From Paenibacillus sp. HB172176 (GTDB lineage Bacteria; Bacillota; Bacilli; Paenibacillales; Paenibacillaceae), in NCBI RefSeq assembly GCF_011947265.1, contig NZ_JAATHD010000002.1, forward strand, positions 372,001 to 436,000: a stretch of 64,000 nt of DNA, given 5' to 3'. A program made the translations under genes and the position numbers. The notes under the pieces were generated by a model. That model had not been told where the DNA came from. It was given only the letters and a program-made list of their open reading frames with translations, and ran no database searches. Below are positions 36,679-45,684 of the stretch, piece by piece. Each line of letters opens with the position of its first letter. Within the stretch, counting starts at the first letter, position 1.

Positions 36679-39015
36679 TCAGAAAGGAGCGGATTGGACT
36701 GCGATTTCAAGAAACGGCGTCATCTTGCCCGTATATCCGATCTGCAGCTCATGCATGGCCCTCGTGCATGCCGTGTAGAACAGCTTCCGCTCGGTTTCTA
36801 GGCCGTAGTTCGTGCTTGATGCGTCGCAAATCCATACCGCATCGAATTCGACGCCCTTCGCCAGGTAGGAAGGAATAACAACAATACCTCTTTCGAAGGA
36901 AACGGTCTCTTGCTCAATCAGCTTTAACTGCGGAATGATCGGCTTCAAGCGAGCATAGATTTCCTTGCTCGCCTTGGCGGTCTTCGCGATGACCGCCAGC
37001 GATGCGTAGCCGGCTTCCTTCCATTCCGCAAGCTTGCCTGCCGTCGCAGCATCGCTTTGCGATTCATTCTGGAATGCCTGGACGACCGGCTGAGGTCCTT
37101 GGCGATTGAACGGAATAATATGTTCGCCGCGAGCCAGTATCCCTTTCGTGAACTCCACAATTTGCCGGGTGGACCGATAGCTTCGGCTCAGCACAATCTC
37201 CTTCACTTCCACAGCCTCGAAGCTGTCCGCCAGGGCATGGAAATAGTCTCCTTCGCCGCCGTGAATGAAAATCGACTGATTAAAATCGCCGAGCACGGTC
37301 ATTTTGCTGCGCGGAAAAATATGACGCAAATAATGGAATTGGAACGGCGTATAATCCTGCGCTTCGTCGATGAAGACATGCTTCACCGTTGTATTCGTAT
37401 GAAAGCCCTCCAGCTTCTCCAGAAGGAACAAATAGGGCGTCGCGTCCTCGTAGCTCATAATGCCGGCGTCAAGCCGCTCCAGCGTAGATTCGCAAATCCC
37501 CCTCCATTGCTCCGATTCCGGGCTGTCCGAATATACTGTCGCTGGTTGGAACAAAGCATTGTAAATGCGCGGCATATCCAGAAATGCGTATTGCTTGACC
37601 TGCCTTCGGAGTTTCTTGAATTTTTGCTGAACAACCTTCGCCGCCAGGAAATCCCGCTCCGATTCGAAATCATTGAAGGACTGCTCCGTGAATTTGTTTT
37701 TCTTGCTCAGCATCTCATAAGCGTCCGCATACGCATCCGGATCAAGCAGCTCGACGGCATTGTCGACCCATTTCTTCTTTCGCTCCAGCTTGCCAAGCGC
37801 AGTTAACTGCTTAAGCAGCATGGCTGAAAGCTGTCTGATACGGTTCGGGATCGAGGTCGACTTGTTCAAGCTGTAGAATTGTGTTGTCAGCTCTTCCTCC
37901 GAGACAAGCACTCGGCCGCGGAACCTGATCGCTTTGAAGCGCAAGCCCGCTTCTCCAAGCGCGGCAACATAGTCATTAATCGTCGACATAAAGGCTTGGC
38001 TGGACTTTAGCTTGATACCCGCGATACGGGCACAATAGCGATTGTCTTGCTGCGCGGTCAACGTATACTCCAGTTGAGTGAAGGGATCCTCCAGAGAGAA
38101 GCTGCCGCCCAGTCGATGCTCCAGATACTGCTGGTAGGTTGTTTGCTGCATATTCTGCTCGCCCAGCTCAGGCAAAACCGTCGAAATGTAGCTGTTGAAC
38201 ATTGGATTCGGCGAGAACAGCACGATTTGATCCGCTTGCAGCGTCTCACGGTAGCGATAGAGCAAATAAGCGATTCTCTGAAGCGCTGCCGACGTCTTCC
38301 CGCTCCCGGCCGCGCCTTGCACGAGGAGCAGCTTTGCCCGTTCATCCCGTATGATTTGATTCTGCTCATGCTGTATGGTTGCGACAATGCTTCTCATCTG
38401 AGCATCGGACTGCTTGCCAAGCACCTCTTGCAGCAGCTCGTCTCCAATTGTAACGCCGGTGTCGAACATGTTTTTGATTGCGGCGCCCCGAATGATGAAT
38501 TGACGCTTGAGATGCATCTCTCCTTGAATCGTTCCGCTTGGGGTCTCATAAGCGACAGGTCCCGGACCATAATCATAGTACAGACTGGATATCGGGGCGC
38601 GCCAATCGTAGATCAAATAATGCTCGCCTCTGTCGTCGAGGAGAGAGCCTACCCCCAAGTAGATCCGCTGCGGCTTCGTGTCGTCGACACTCTCCTCCGA
38701 CACATCAATTCGGCCGAAATAAGGCGATTGCGCAAGCTTCTGGAGCGTCCTTAACTGCTGCTGATTATGTCGATGTCTGCGCTCGCGCTCCGATAGAAGC
38801 TCGGCCTGTTGCTTCAAGCTGGCATGTGTTTCGGCCGATTCGGCGGCATCCTCGAAATTAATCGTCACATCGTCCCAGAAATTTTTCCGAATATCAACAA
38901 TTTCGCCCTTCGCATCGACAGCTTGATTCTCAAGGCCGTTCATTCTGCTTATTATTAAGGAGCTCACTTCTTCGACGCGTTGCTGTTCATAACGTCGTTC
39001 GTCATCCAAATTCAA
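36679..39015 (-). CDS. helD: HelD-type UvrD/Rep-like helicase (RNA polymerase recycling factor)
   Basis: 778 aa, SF1 ATPase. A helical, charged N-terminal arm (residues 1 to ~110) precedes Walker A VQGAAGSGKTSAALQRIAYLL, Walker B VFIDEAQDYTPFQ, LGDFNQSIFIHGG and SRSYRST. B. subtilis HelD (~774 aa) is the closest type I recall; it inserts arms into stalled RNA polymerase and releases it from nucleic acid. The TTG start at 39015 is eight bases after AGGAGG, inside the end of the upstream hydrolase gene. Confidence 0.88.
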   Translation of the reverse strand: MNLDDERRYEQQRVEEVSSLIISRMNGLENQAVDAKGEIVDIRKNFWDDVTINFEDAAESAETHASLKQQAELLSERERRHRHNQQQLRTLQKLAQSPYFGRIDVSEESVDDTKPQRIYLGVGSLLDDRGEHYLIYDWRAPISSLYYDYGPGPVAYETPSGTIQGEMHLKRQFIIRGAAIKNMFDTGVTIGDELLQEVLGKQSDAQMRSIVATIQHEQNQIIRDERAKLLLVQGAAGSGKTSAALQRIAYLLYRYRETLQADQIVLFSPNPMFNSYISTVLPELGEQNMQQTTYQQYLEHRLGGSFSLEDPFTQLEYTLTAQQDNRYCARIAGIKLKSSQAFMSTINDYVAALGEAGLRFKAIRFRGRVLVSEEELTTQFYSLNKSTSIPNRIRQLSAMLLKQLTALGKLERKKKWVDNAVELLDPDAYADAYEMLSKKNKFTEQSFNDFESERDFLAAKVVQQKFKKLRRQVKQYAFLDMPRIYNALFQPATVYSDSPESEQWRGICESTLERLDAGIMSYEDATPYLFLLEKLEGFHTNTTVKHVFIDEAQDYTPFQFHYLRHIFPRSKMTVLGDFNQSIFIHGGEGDYFHALADSFEAVEVKEIVLSRSYRSTRQIVEFTKGILARGEHIIPFNRQGPQPVVQAFQNESQSDAATAGKLAEWKEAGYASLAVIAKTAKASKEIYARLKPIIPQLKLIEQETVSFERGIVVIPSYLAKGVEFDAVWICDASSTNYGLETERKLFYTACTRAMHELQIGYTGKMTPFLEIAVQSAPF

Positions 39016-41329
39016 TATAGGTGCCTCCTTCCGGCAAAAATCCAATGTCGTCAAGCAATATTTTGCCGTTGTCGCTGAGCATTGTCACTTTAATCGACAA
39101 GATGCTGCCTGGACTCGCCGAGAGTTGAAATTGATCGAAAGGAATAATATAGGTTTGGGAAACGGCCTCTGATGATCGCCTGAATTTGTTGTTCAAATAG
39201 CGATGCTCGAGCCAATCCCAATTCAAATAGGCGTGATAAAATGGCGATTTCACGGGCATTAGGGCTTGCAGCGAGCTGCTTAGAAGCTCTCCGGAGGCAA
39301 GCTGCAGCGAAATTTCAAGCTCTGGCAGCATAGGCAGCTCGGAAGTCGAGGTCGCGAAACCTGTATCATCCTTTTCCTCCTCAGAACGATGCTCTAAAAG
39401 CTCGGCCTCCAGATTGGTAATGGAAAAGACGAGGCTGCCTCCTGCAAAGTCGTTCAGCCTTGCCTGTTGGGATTTCGAAAGCAGCTGTTCATAAGAAGCT
39501 CCCGCCGCCTCCCACGTGAGCTCCATGCCTGATGTTCCTTTTGATTTCCCGTCCCGATCCTTAGCCGTCGCTTCCAAGACGGACATCATGCCCCTTGTTT
39601 CATACGAATTAGAGTCCAGCGCAACCTCTTCGAAGTTTTCCACAGTAAACATATCGCCGCTGTCATAGCGACTGACATAAGCGGTGTCCGGCAGCCAGTC
39701 TCTTCCAATCTCTTGATTCTGAAACAGCGCGCGATAGCCTTCCTTCCCTTGCAATGTGCTCTCCAGAAAAGCGGAGATATAGACCTTGGCGATTTGCCGC
39801 TGCTGCCGGGGCTCAAGAAGGCCGTGCTTGTTCAGGAAAAGTCCGCCGGGCAGCCGTTCATCCATCGATCCCCAAGAGCTATTGAATTGACTATGATTCG
39901 CGTCTTTGATATAGAGCAACGCTTTGAACCGATCGGAGCCGAGGCTGAATGCTGTGCGATTATATTGCCTGTCTCCAGTAAACTGATTCACATCTGCATC
40001 GCTCGCTCCCTGAAGGGTCAAATAATTGATATCCAGAAGCTCGGCCGATTTATTATCGACAATCTTATCCGTAGGGGCAATGGAGACAACAGACGCGATA
40101 TGCACTTCCGAGAGGCTTTCAAGCGTGCTGTCCTCTTCGAACCATCGATCGGAATCTGCCGCCATGGCTACCGCCTGGGCGCCCCTGGAATGACCGATAA
40201 GCGCAATCTTCTTCCAATCCACCTTTCCCGAGAAGAGCGTTCCCTCTTCCTCCGAGAAGGATTGAATCTGTTGAAGATGCTTAAGCATCAGCCACGCTCT
40301 CATCATCATGTCATCATTCGGGATGCTCGACCATACCGAATAATTGAAGAAATTCGCATCAACAGACACGGCGATAAAGCCCCTGCTTGCCAGCAGCTCT
40401 CCCAAATACGCATAACCTCCATCGGAAAAATCCTCCATGAGATGATTGCCGTGTACAATGAGGGCAAGCGGAAACGGTCCGTCCCCTTCCGGCATCCACA
40501 CTCTTCCGTTAATGGGCAGATCATGCTGATCGAATCCCCAAAACCAGGTTTTGAGCTTGGGCCAATACGTAATATACGAGGATGCGTCAACGGAATTCGA
40601 AACGAGATTCACATCTTTGCCGAACAAATCCCGATGCTTGTCCTTCCCGCTCCCATAGCTGAAGGCAATATAATCGAAACTCCCCGGCTGAGAAGGATCT
40701 TCCAGCTTCGAAGCCGGCATGGCGGCAAACTCCGACTGTTCGATTATAGAAGAGGCTCTGGTCGGCAATGATTCCGGCTGGACGAACGACCATGCTTGCG
40801 ATAATATACCCAGTATTGCGGCAACGGAACCCCATAGGAGCAATCTCGGCAGCACCCGAAGCTTCAACCGCCAAATCGCTCCGGCGGATAGGCCGATAAT
40901 GAGACCGATGCTCGCATAGCCGCCAGCCAGCGCCATGGAAGCCAAGGGATCAAAATCGGCGTAATACAAAATGATGCCGACTTCAATAATAAGATAAATC
41001 CAATAAGCCGTCAGGCGCCGCGGCAAAGGCAGATAAAGAAACGAAAGCAAAATCGTCAAACCATATCCCGTAAGCAGCATAATCCCGAGATGGATGCCAA
41101 TCATGAGCAACAGATCGATCCAGATGCCTAGACCCGTGGGAATGCCTAACGCGACAGCTGCCATTGCCGCGCTTCCAAACAACAGCAGGCCTCCTTCCGC
41201 AAAGCGGCTGACGAAGCCTTCGCCCGCTAGGCGACGAAGATACCGGCTGTGCATCCAGCGCGAAGCCTTACGAGCGATGCGCCGAATACCATGCTTTTGG
41301 CCAAAAGCCGTCTTCACGATCTCTTCCAT
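39002..41329 (-). CDS. Membrane-anchored alpha/beta hydrolase
   Basis: 775 aa. Five or six hydrophobic segments (about residues 45-190) are followed by a long soluble domain. The hydrolase core shows the oxyanion-side LALIVHGNHLMEDFSDGGY and the nucleophile elbow IALIGHSRGAQAV, with a late Asp/His region (IKDANHSQFNSSWG). The C-terminal ~200 residues may form a beta-sandwich. Substrate is unknown. The ATG overlaps the stop of the upstream ABC ATPase (TGATG), and the 3' end overlaps helD by 14 bp, so the three genes are probably translated together. Confidence 0.7.
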   Translation of the reverse strand: MEEIVKTAFGQKHGIRRIARKASRWMHSRYLRRLAGEGFVSRFAEGGLLLFGSAAMAAVALGIPTGLGIWIDLLLMIGIHLGIMLLTGYGLTILLSFLYLPLPRRLTAYWIYLIIEVGIILYYADFDPLASMALAGGYASIGLIIGLSAGAIWRLKLRVLPRLLLWGSVAAILGILSQAWSFVQPESLPTRASSIIEQSEFAAMPASKLEDPSQPGSFDYIAFSYGSGKDKHRDLFGKDVNLVSNSVDASSYITYWPKLKTWFWGFDQHDLPINGRVWMPEGDGPFPLALIVHGNHLMEDFSDGGYAYLGELLASRGFIAVSVDANFFNYSVWSSIPNDDMMMRAWLMLKHLQQIQSFSEEEGTLFSGKVDWKKIALIGHSRGAQAVAMAADSDRWFEEDSTLESLSEVHIASVVSIAPTDKIVDNKSAELLDINYLTLQGASDADVNQFTGDRQYNRTAFSLGSDRFKALLYIKDANHSQFNSSWGSMDERLPGGLFLNKHGLLEPRQQRQIAKVYISAFLESTLQGKEGYRALFQNQEIGRDWLPDTAYVSRYDSGDMFTVENFEEVALDSNSYETRGMMSVLEATAKDRDGKSKGTSGMELTWEAAGASYEQLLSKSQQARLNDFAGGSLVFSITNLEAELLEHRSEEEKDDTGFATSTSELPMLPELEISLQLASGELLSSSLQALMPVKSPFYHAYLNWDWLEHRYLNNKFRRSSEAVSQTYIIPFDQFQLSASPGSILSIKVTMLSDNGKILLDDIGFLPEGGTYIEFG

Positions 41330-42111
41330 CAACGACCGCCAACTGATAGCCAGCTTCTGCCGTCTCTCCGCTCGATTTGAACTTCCACATCGAAGAAGCG
41401 GCTCATGCGATCCGAGATCAAAATTTCTTCTGTCAATCCCGCGGCGAATACGCTGCCTTCTTTGATCAGCAATGTTCTGGAGAAGCAAGGCAACACTTCT
41501 TCTACATGATGGGTCACGTAAATCATAGTCGGAGCTTGATCCTCCTCCAGAGCAATGGATTGAATCATGCCAAGCAGCTGCTCTCTAGCGAAAATATCCA
41601 ATCCCGTACAAGGCTCATCCAGAATAAGCAGCCTTGGATTGTTCATCATGGCTCTGGCAATAAGCACTCTTTGGCGTTCGCCTTGGGATAAGGTGTTATA
41701 AGTTCGATCCATTAGCGCCTTGCAGCCAAGCGATTCCATCATGCGCTGAGCCCGCTCGATATCCTCTTCATCGATTTGATCATAAACACCGATCGTCGCA
41801 TATTTGCCGCTGAGCACAATCTGCAACGCCGCTTCGCTTCCATAAAGTTTTTCCTGCAAAGAGGTGCTCACCCATCCGATGCTCTTCCTTAATTCGCGCA
41901 GATCATATTCTCCGAAGCGATGCCCGAGCACACTGACTCTTCCCGATGTAGGCCATATGTATCCGTTAATCATATTGAGCAAAGTCGTCTTCCCCGAACC
42001 ATTAAGCCCCAGCAGACACCAATGCTCCTTCTCGCGCACCTGCCAATCGATGCCTTTCAGTATCGTTTTATCCGCTCTCTCCCACGTAACTGCTTCCAGT
42101 TGAATAACCAT
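41329..42111 (-). CDS. ylmA: ABC transporter ATP-binding protein (YlmA-like)
   Basis: 260 aa. Walker A LLGLNGSGKTTLLN, signature LSQGERQRVLIAR, Walker B LLILDEPCTGLD and the switch His in YVTHHVEEV are all present. The arrangement (IQLEAVTWERADKTILKGIDWQV) resembles YlmA/molybdate-type ATPases. No permease gene is adjacent, so it may work with a distant partner or not in transport. It is the first gene of a tight block with the hydrolase and helD. Confidence 0.8.
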   Translation of the reverse strand: MVIQLEAVTWERADKTILKGIDWQVREKEHWCLLGLNGSGKTTLLNMINGYIWPTSGRVSVLGHRFGEYDLRELRKSIGWVSTSLQEKLYGSEAALQIVLSGKYATIGVYDQIDEEDIERAQRMMESLGCKALMDRTYNTLSQGERQRVLIARAMMNNPRLLILDEPCTGLDIFAREQLLGMIQSIALEEDQAPTMIYVTHHVEEVLPCFSRTLLIKEGSVFAAGLTEEILISDRMSRFFDVEVQIERRDGRSWLSVGGR

Positions 42112-42145
42112 AATAATCGCCTCCCCGTATCATTCCAAAAGCAGA

Positions 42146-42170
42146 ACTCCTCCCTGTAACGGGGAGGAGT
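42146..42170 (-). terminator. Hairpin between the small membrane protein gene and ylmA
   Basis: On the minus strand ACTCCTCCCC-GTTACA-GGGAGGAGT forms a 9-bp GC-rich stem followed by TCTGCTTTTGG. The U-tract is weak, so it is either a modest terminator for the genes upstream or a pause/attenuator ahead of ylmA. Confidence 0.5.
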
Positions 42171-42200
42171 CTGTTAGCAAATCGTGTGATCCCTTGCTTG

Positions 42201-42551
42201 TCATGTCAACGCATAATAGAAGGGAACAACAATAACATGAAGCAGGACTGCGAATAGTCCCATCGCAATTGCCCAGCCGCCGAGTCCTCTTGCTCCTTGC
42301 CGGAACGCGACATAACCCAGAACCGCAGCCGAAGCGCCGATCAGCAAAGGCCAAACGAACCATGACGCGATGGCAAATACGAGAGCAACCCACCCCAAAG
42401 CGCCGCTTCCCTCCGACGCATTCACGCGTTCGAGATGTGTATCCCGAATATCTACATCATGTGCCATGGGAAGTCCATACGCGAAATCGGACGCCATCTC
42501 TTCGTTCACATTTTGAACGGGTTCCCGACTCTTGTCTGCGCGGTCATCCAT
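42201..42551 (-). CDS. Small membrane protein, not recognised (DUF4190-like layout)
   Basis: 116 aa. A polar N-terminus of ~50 residues (Asp/Glu-rich) is followed by two or three hydrophobic helices (LGWVALVFAIASWFVWPLLIG, AAVLGYVAFRQGARGLGGWA, IAMGLFAVLLHVIVV). The GARGLGG turn between helices is like that of DUF4190 proteins. The ATG at 42551 lies eight bases after AAAGGAG, which is itself the end of the DUF1540 gene. Confidence 0.6.
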   Translation of the reverse strand: MDDRADKSREPVQNVNEEMASDFAYGLPMAHDVDIRDTHLERVNASEGSGALGWVALVFAIASWFVWPLLIGASAAVLGYVAFRQGARGLGGWAIAMGLFAVLLHVIVVPFYYALT

Positions 42552-42556
42552 AACGC

Positions 42557-42769
42557 TCACTCCTTTGGCTTAAAGGTGTGGCAGCAAGTCGCCGCGGATG
42601 CCGTCGCTTGATCTTGATGGTATAACCCCAGATCGTCTCCTGCGAATTCTTCCTTGAAGGATGCTGATGAATGCTGGTCAATGTCAATCATGATTTCATT
42701 CGCGCCGCAATTATTGCCTTCCTTCCAGAAGCTGCAATTCGCTACAGAACAAGTTACGCCTTTTGGCAT
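42557..42769 (-). CDS. DUF1540 domain protein
   Basis: 70 aa. Cysteine pattern VTCSVANCSFWKEGNNCGANEI at the N-terminus and ATCCHTFKPK at the C-terminus is the DUF1540 signature; five Cys and one His suggest metal binding. A GGAGGTGAT site precedes the ATG. It seems to be cotranscribed with the membrane protein that follows. Function unknown; the family is common in spore formers. Confidence 0.85.
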   Translation of the reverse strand: MPKGVTCSVANCSFWKEGNNCGANEIMIDIDQHSSASFKEEFAGDDLGLYHQDQATASAATCCHTFKPKE

Positions 42770-42824
42770 AAAGAAATCACCTCCGCTATGTAGGTTTCCT
42801 CAAGCGAAAGTGATTCATTCTGCC

Positions 42825-43325
42825 TTATTTTTGTCCTTGCATGCGACGCTGGGTCATATAGTCGCTCTCATAATAGGACAGATCATCGCGAAGCTCCTCG
42901 AAAATCTTGGAGACGCTCAGTACGATATTCCTTGCCTCGCGCACAGGCTTGTATCTGAAGCGAATGGCGTCTTGACCGGTGTAAGCATAACGCCCGTCTT
43001 CAGAATAACATTCATTCTTCGGATAGAAGAACGCGTTCACGCAATGATGGTATACTTCGTACAATACGCGCTCGCCGTATTCGGAGTCGAAATTGGGTCT
43101 TCTCAGCAATACGCCCAGCTTCTCGGCGGCAACTTCGGAATATACCAGCAACTGTCGCAGATCGGACAGCAAGCCCTTATAGAACAGGCTTCCCTCTTCG
43201 TCTTTGTCTTCACCCAGCAATTGCGATAACGCGTAATGATTCAAGAATGGTTCAAGCTGATCGACAGCTCCTTTAAGCTTTTCGCGCGTGTTTTCAGATA
43301 GCGCCTTAACATTTGCAGATGGCAT
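42825..43325 (-). CDS. ypuI: YpuI family protein (DUF3907)
   Basis: 166 aa, soluble and mostly helical. The run SGDLRQLLVYSEVAAEKLG-type segment (here LLSDLRQLLVYSEVAAEKL), RVLYEVYHHCVNAFFYPKNE and DAIRFRYKPVREAR match the YpuI family. The ATG at 43325 follows GGGGA by nine bases; an upstream in-frame ATG at 43379 would add a hydrophobic stretch with no ribosome site. Function unknown. Confidence 0.8.
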   Translation of the reverse strand: MPSANVKALSENTREKLKGAVDQLEPFLNHYALSQLLGEDKDEEGSLFYKGLLSDLRQLLVYSEVAAEKLGVLLRRPNFDSEYGERVLYEVYHHCVNAFFYPKNECYSEDGRYAYTGQDAIRFRYKPVREARNIVLSVSKIFEELRDDLSYYESDYMTQRRMQGQK

Positions 43326-43526
43326 CTTGGTAGTTCCCCTTTCGTAATTCCAAACAAAAAAAACTATAAACACCAACATCGTACCACAAATTGACGAGAA
43401 ACGGTACTAGCGTTTCTCAATTTCACATTTTCCCCGTATAAATTCTTCATGATTTTCGGAATCTAAGCTGTAGTATTCGAAATAATGAGCTTATGTAAAA
43501 TCCCCTAAAGAAATGGAGAATAGATT

Positions 43527-45356
43527 ATGCGAAAGTCATGGATTGCCGCTTTTACCATTGTAGCCTTGGCTACATTACTTATTCCCGCCACGCCCTTCTT
43601 CACCTCGAAGGAGAAAAATGTTAAGCCGAAAGCCATATCTTATTCCGCAACGGAGGAGCATAAACGAAAGCTAAACATTCTGCAAAATGACATGAACGCC
43701 ACTTCGCTGCTTGTGACAACCGATTTGAGCCGGGATTTCCAAGCCGCATTCGATCGCACAGCAACAGACAGAAATGCGCGTATTACAGCGATGAGAACAT
43801 TGATGAACAATCACGCTCATCTTACGTCGCTAAGCTGGACCTCGGGCGGCAGCGTATTGCATCAAGGGTCGTTGCCCGATTCGAAACTCGCCAAGAAGTA
43901 TGCCGCCGAAGCAGCCTCCAGAATCAAGAAAAATCAAAATTATCAATCGCCAGCGTTTGAATCAAGCGACGGCAATCGTTATATTGTTATGGGTTTCCCC
44001 AACGGCAGCGAGCCCAAATCCGGCATCGTCGGTCTTGTAAAGCAGGATATCGTACAATCGGTGGAAAAGCATCAAAAGCGAAATTTGCGCCTCATTCCTT
44101 ATCCTTCCGAGGGCAATTACCGCATTGAATCCGTGCATCCTAACTCAACCGTCGATACAACCGTCAAGGATGGCGAGGATAACGGAAATACCAGTCATTA
44201 TCATGTTAAGGATGCCGTCGTGCATTTCGAACAGCCTCCCTCTGAAGCTGATCTTGCCAAAATCAAAAACGATATCAACGCCGTAAAAATCCAGCAAATC
44301 GGAGACACCTATGTGTTTCGTTCCCAAACGATGGACGCCGAGCAGATGATGGCCTATTTCAAAAATAATTGGAAAACCGCCTACACCGAGCCTCATTATT
44401 TGTATATGACGAATGACGCAAATGATGCAAAGAGTATTATACCGAATGACGTGCTCTACTCGCAATATCAATGGAATCTCCCCTCGATTGAAACGGAGAA
44501 GGGGTGGACCCTCTCCAGAGGCAGCGAGGATGTCATTATCGCGGTGCTCGATACCGGCGTGCAAAGCAATCATCCCGATCTGCAGGGCAAATTGTTAACC
44601 GGCACGAATATCATTAACGATAAAGCGGCGCCGGATGACGATGTCGGCCACGGCACGCATGTGACCGGCATTATCGGCGCGAATGTCAATAACGGCGAAG
44701 GCGTTGCCGGGTTGTCCTGGTACAATAAAATCATGCCGGTGAAGGTGCTCGACAACAGCGGCGCCGGATCTACCTATTCCGTCGCCCAAGGATTAATCTG
44801 GGCCGTCGACAACGGGGCCAAGGTGATTAATATGAGTCTGGGCAATTACGCGGAAGCGGAGTTCCTGCATGACGCGATCAAATACGCCTACGATCATGAT
44901 GTCGTGCTAATCGCCGCCAGCGGCAACGACAATACCGATCGTCCGGGCTATCCGGCCGCTTATCCGGAAGTATTCGCCGTTGCGGCGACGACTAATAACA
45001 AACAGAAGGCTTCCTTCTCGAACTATGGCGATTACATTGATGTGGCGGCTCCGGGGGACAGCATTGCCTCCACTTATCCGGACAGCCAATACGCCGCCTT
45101 GTCCGGCACATCGATGGCAAGTCCCCATGTCGCAGCGCTGGCCGGCCTTATCCGCTCCATCAATCCTCAGCTAACCAATGTCGAGGTGATGGATATTATG
45201 CGCATGTCCGCGCGTGATCTCGGCGATTCGGGCAAGGATGTCTACTTCGGCTACGGCGAGATTGACATCGACAAGGCGCTGAGCGCCGCAAGCAGCTATG
45301 GAGAGTCTTTGCAGACCTATCCCGAGCAAGTGAAGCGAAAGCTGAATCGGCTATAA
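43527..45356 (+). CDS. Secreted subtilisin-like serine protease (S8)
   Basis: 609 aa. Signal peptide (MRKSWIAAFTIVALATLLIP, cut near residue 25), then an unusually long pro-region (about residues 26-310) ending in an inhibitor-like segment (TAYTEPHYLYM), then the S8 domain. Catalytic triad: Asp342 (AVLDTGVQSNHPDL), His375 (GHGTHVTG), Ser529 (GTSMASPHVAALAG); oxyanion Asn in AASGND. The TGGAG site is seven bases before the ATG. A MITE-like repeat begins five bases after the stop. Exported or wall-associated; target proteins unknown. Confidence 0.93.
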   Translation: MRKSWIAAFTIVALATLLIPATPFFTSKEKNVKPKAISYSATEEHKRKLNILQNDMNATSLLVTTDLSRDFQAAFDRTATDRNARITAMRTLMNNHAHLTSLSWTSGGSVLHQGSLPDSKLAKKYAAEAASRIKKNQNYQSPAFESSDGNRYIVMGFPNGSEPKSGIVGLVKQDIVQSVEKHQKRNLRLIPYPSEGNYRIESVHPNSTVDTTVKDGEDNGNTSHYHVKDAVVHFEQPPSEADLAKIKNDINAVKIQQIGDTYVFRSQTMDAEQMMAYFKNNWKTAYTEPHYLYMTNDANDAKSIIPNDVLYSQYQWNLPSIETEKGWTLSRGSEDVIIAVLDTGVQSNHPDLQGKLLTGTNIINDKAAPDDDVGHGTHVTGIIGANVNNGEGVAGLSWYNKIMPVKVLDNSGAGSTYSVAQGLIWAVDNGAKVINMSLGNYAEAEFLHDAIKYAYDHDVVLIAASGNDNTDRPGYPAAYPEVFAVAATTNNKQKASFSNYGDYIDVAAPGDSIASTYPDSQYAALSGTSMASPHVAALAGLIRSINPQLTNVEVMDIMRMSARDLGDSGKDVYFGYGEIDIDKALSAASSYGESLQTYPEQVKRKLNRL

Positions 45357-45361
45357 AGGAA

Positions 45362-45603
45362 GTTCAAAAAGTCCACTTTTGATCACGATGCATGCCAAGA
45401 AGCCAATTCGACATCGAATATTGCATTCAGCCGAAACAAGCGGATGCTTTCGAAGCGATGTTTCCTACGGAAACATTTCAGTTGCTCACGTAGTATCCAC
45501 TACAAGCGAATGCTTTCGAAGTACATTTCTTACGAAACGTTTTAGCTACTCAGTTTCTAGCTTCATACAATCTTCTCGGTGCTGAAAACTGAACTTTTTG
45601 AAC
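45362..45603 (+). repeat. MITE-like repeat, copy B (after the S8 protease)
   Basis: 242-bp core with GTTCAAAAAG at the left end and CTTTTTGAAC at the right. It is collinear with copies at 33026 and 56558, including both tandem units. The outer 6-bp extensions (GAGGTT, CGCAY) and a clear 5-bp target duplication are not seen, so its edges may be older or altered. Both internal units carry GCTTTCGAAG here, whereas copies A and C carry GCTTACGAAG in both. Confidence 0.88.
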
Positions 45604-45616
45604 AGAATTAAATTAA

Positions 45617-45665
45617 ATAAAAAAGGCGCTTCCCTCATGTGAGCATGGAGGAAGCGCCTTGTTTT
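45617..45665. terminator. Terminator of rnpB / end of the S8 protease unit
   Basis: An 11-bp perfect stem (AAGGCGCTTCC at 45623-45633 with 45650-45660) is followed on the minus strand by TTTTTTATTT and on the plus strand by GTTTTGG. It lies 19 bp from the rnpB 3' end and can stop both transcripts. Confidence 0.9.
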
Positions 45666-45684
45666 GGCCTATTAAAAATCATTC

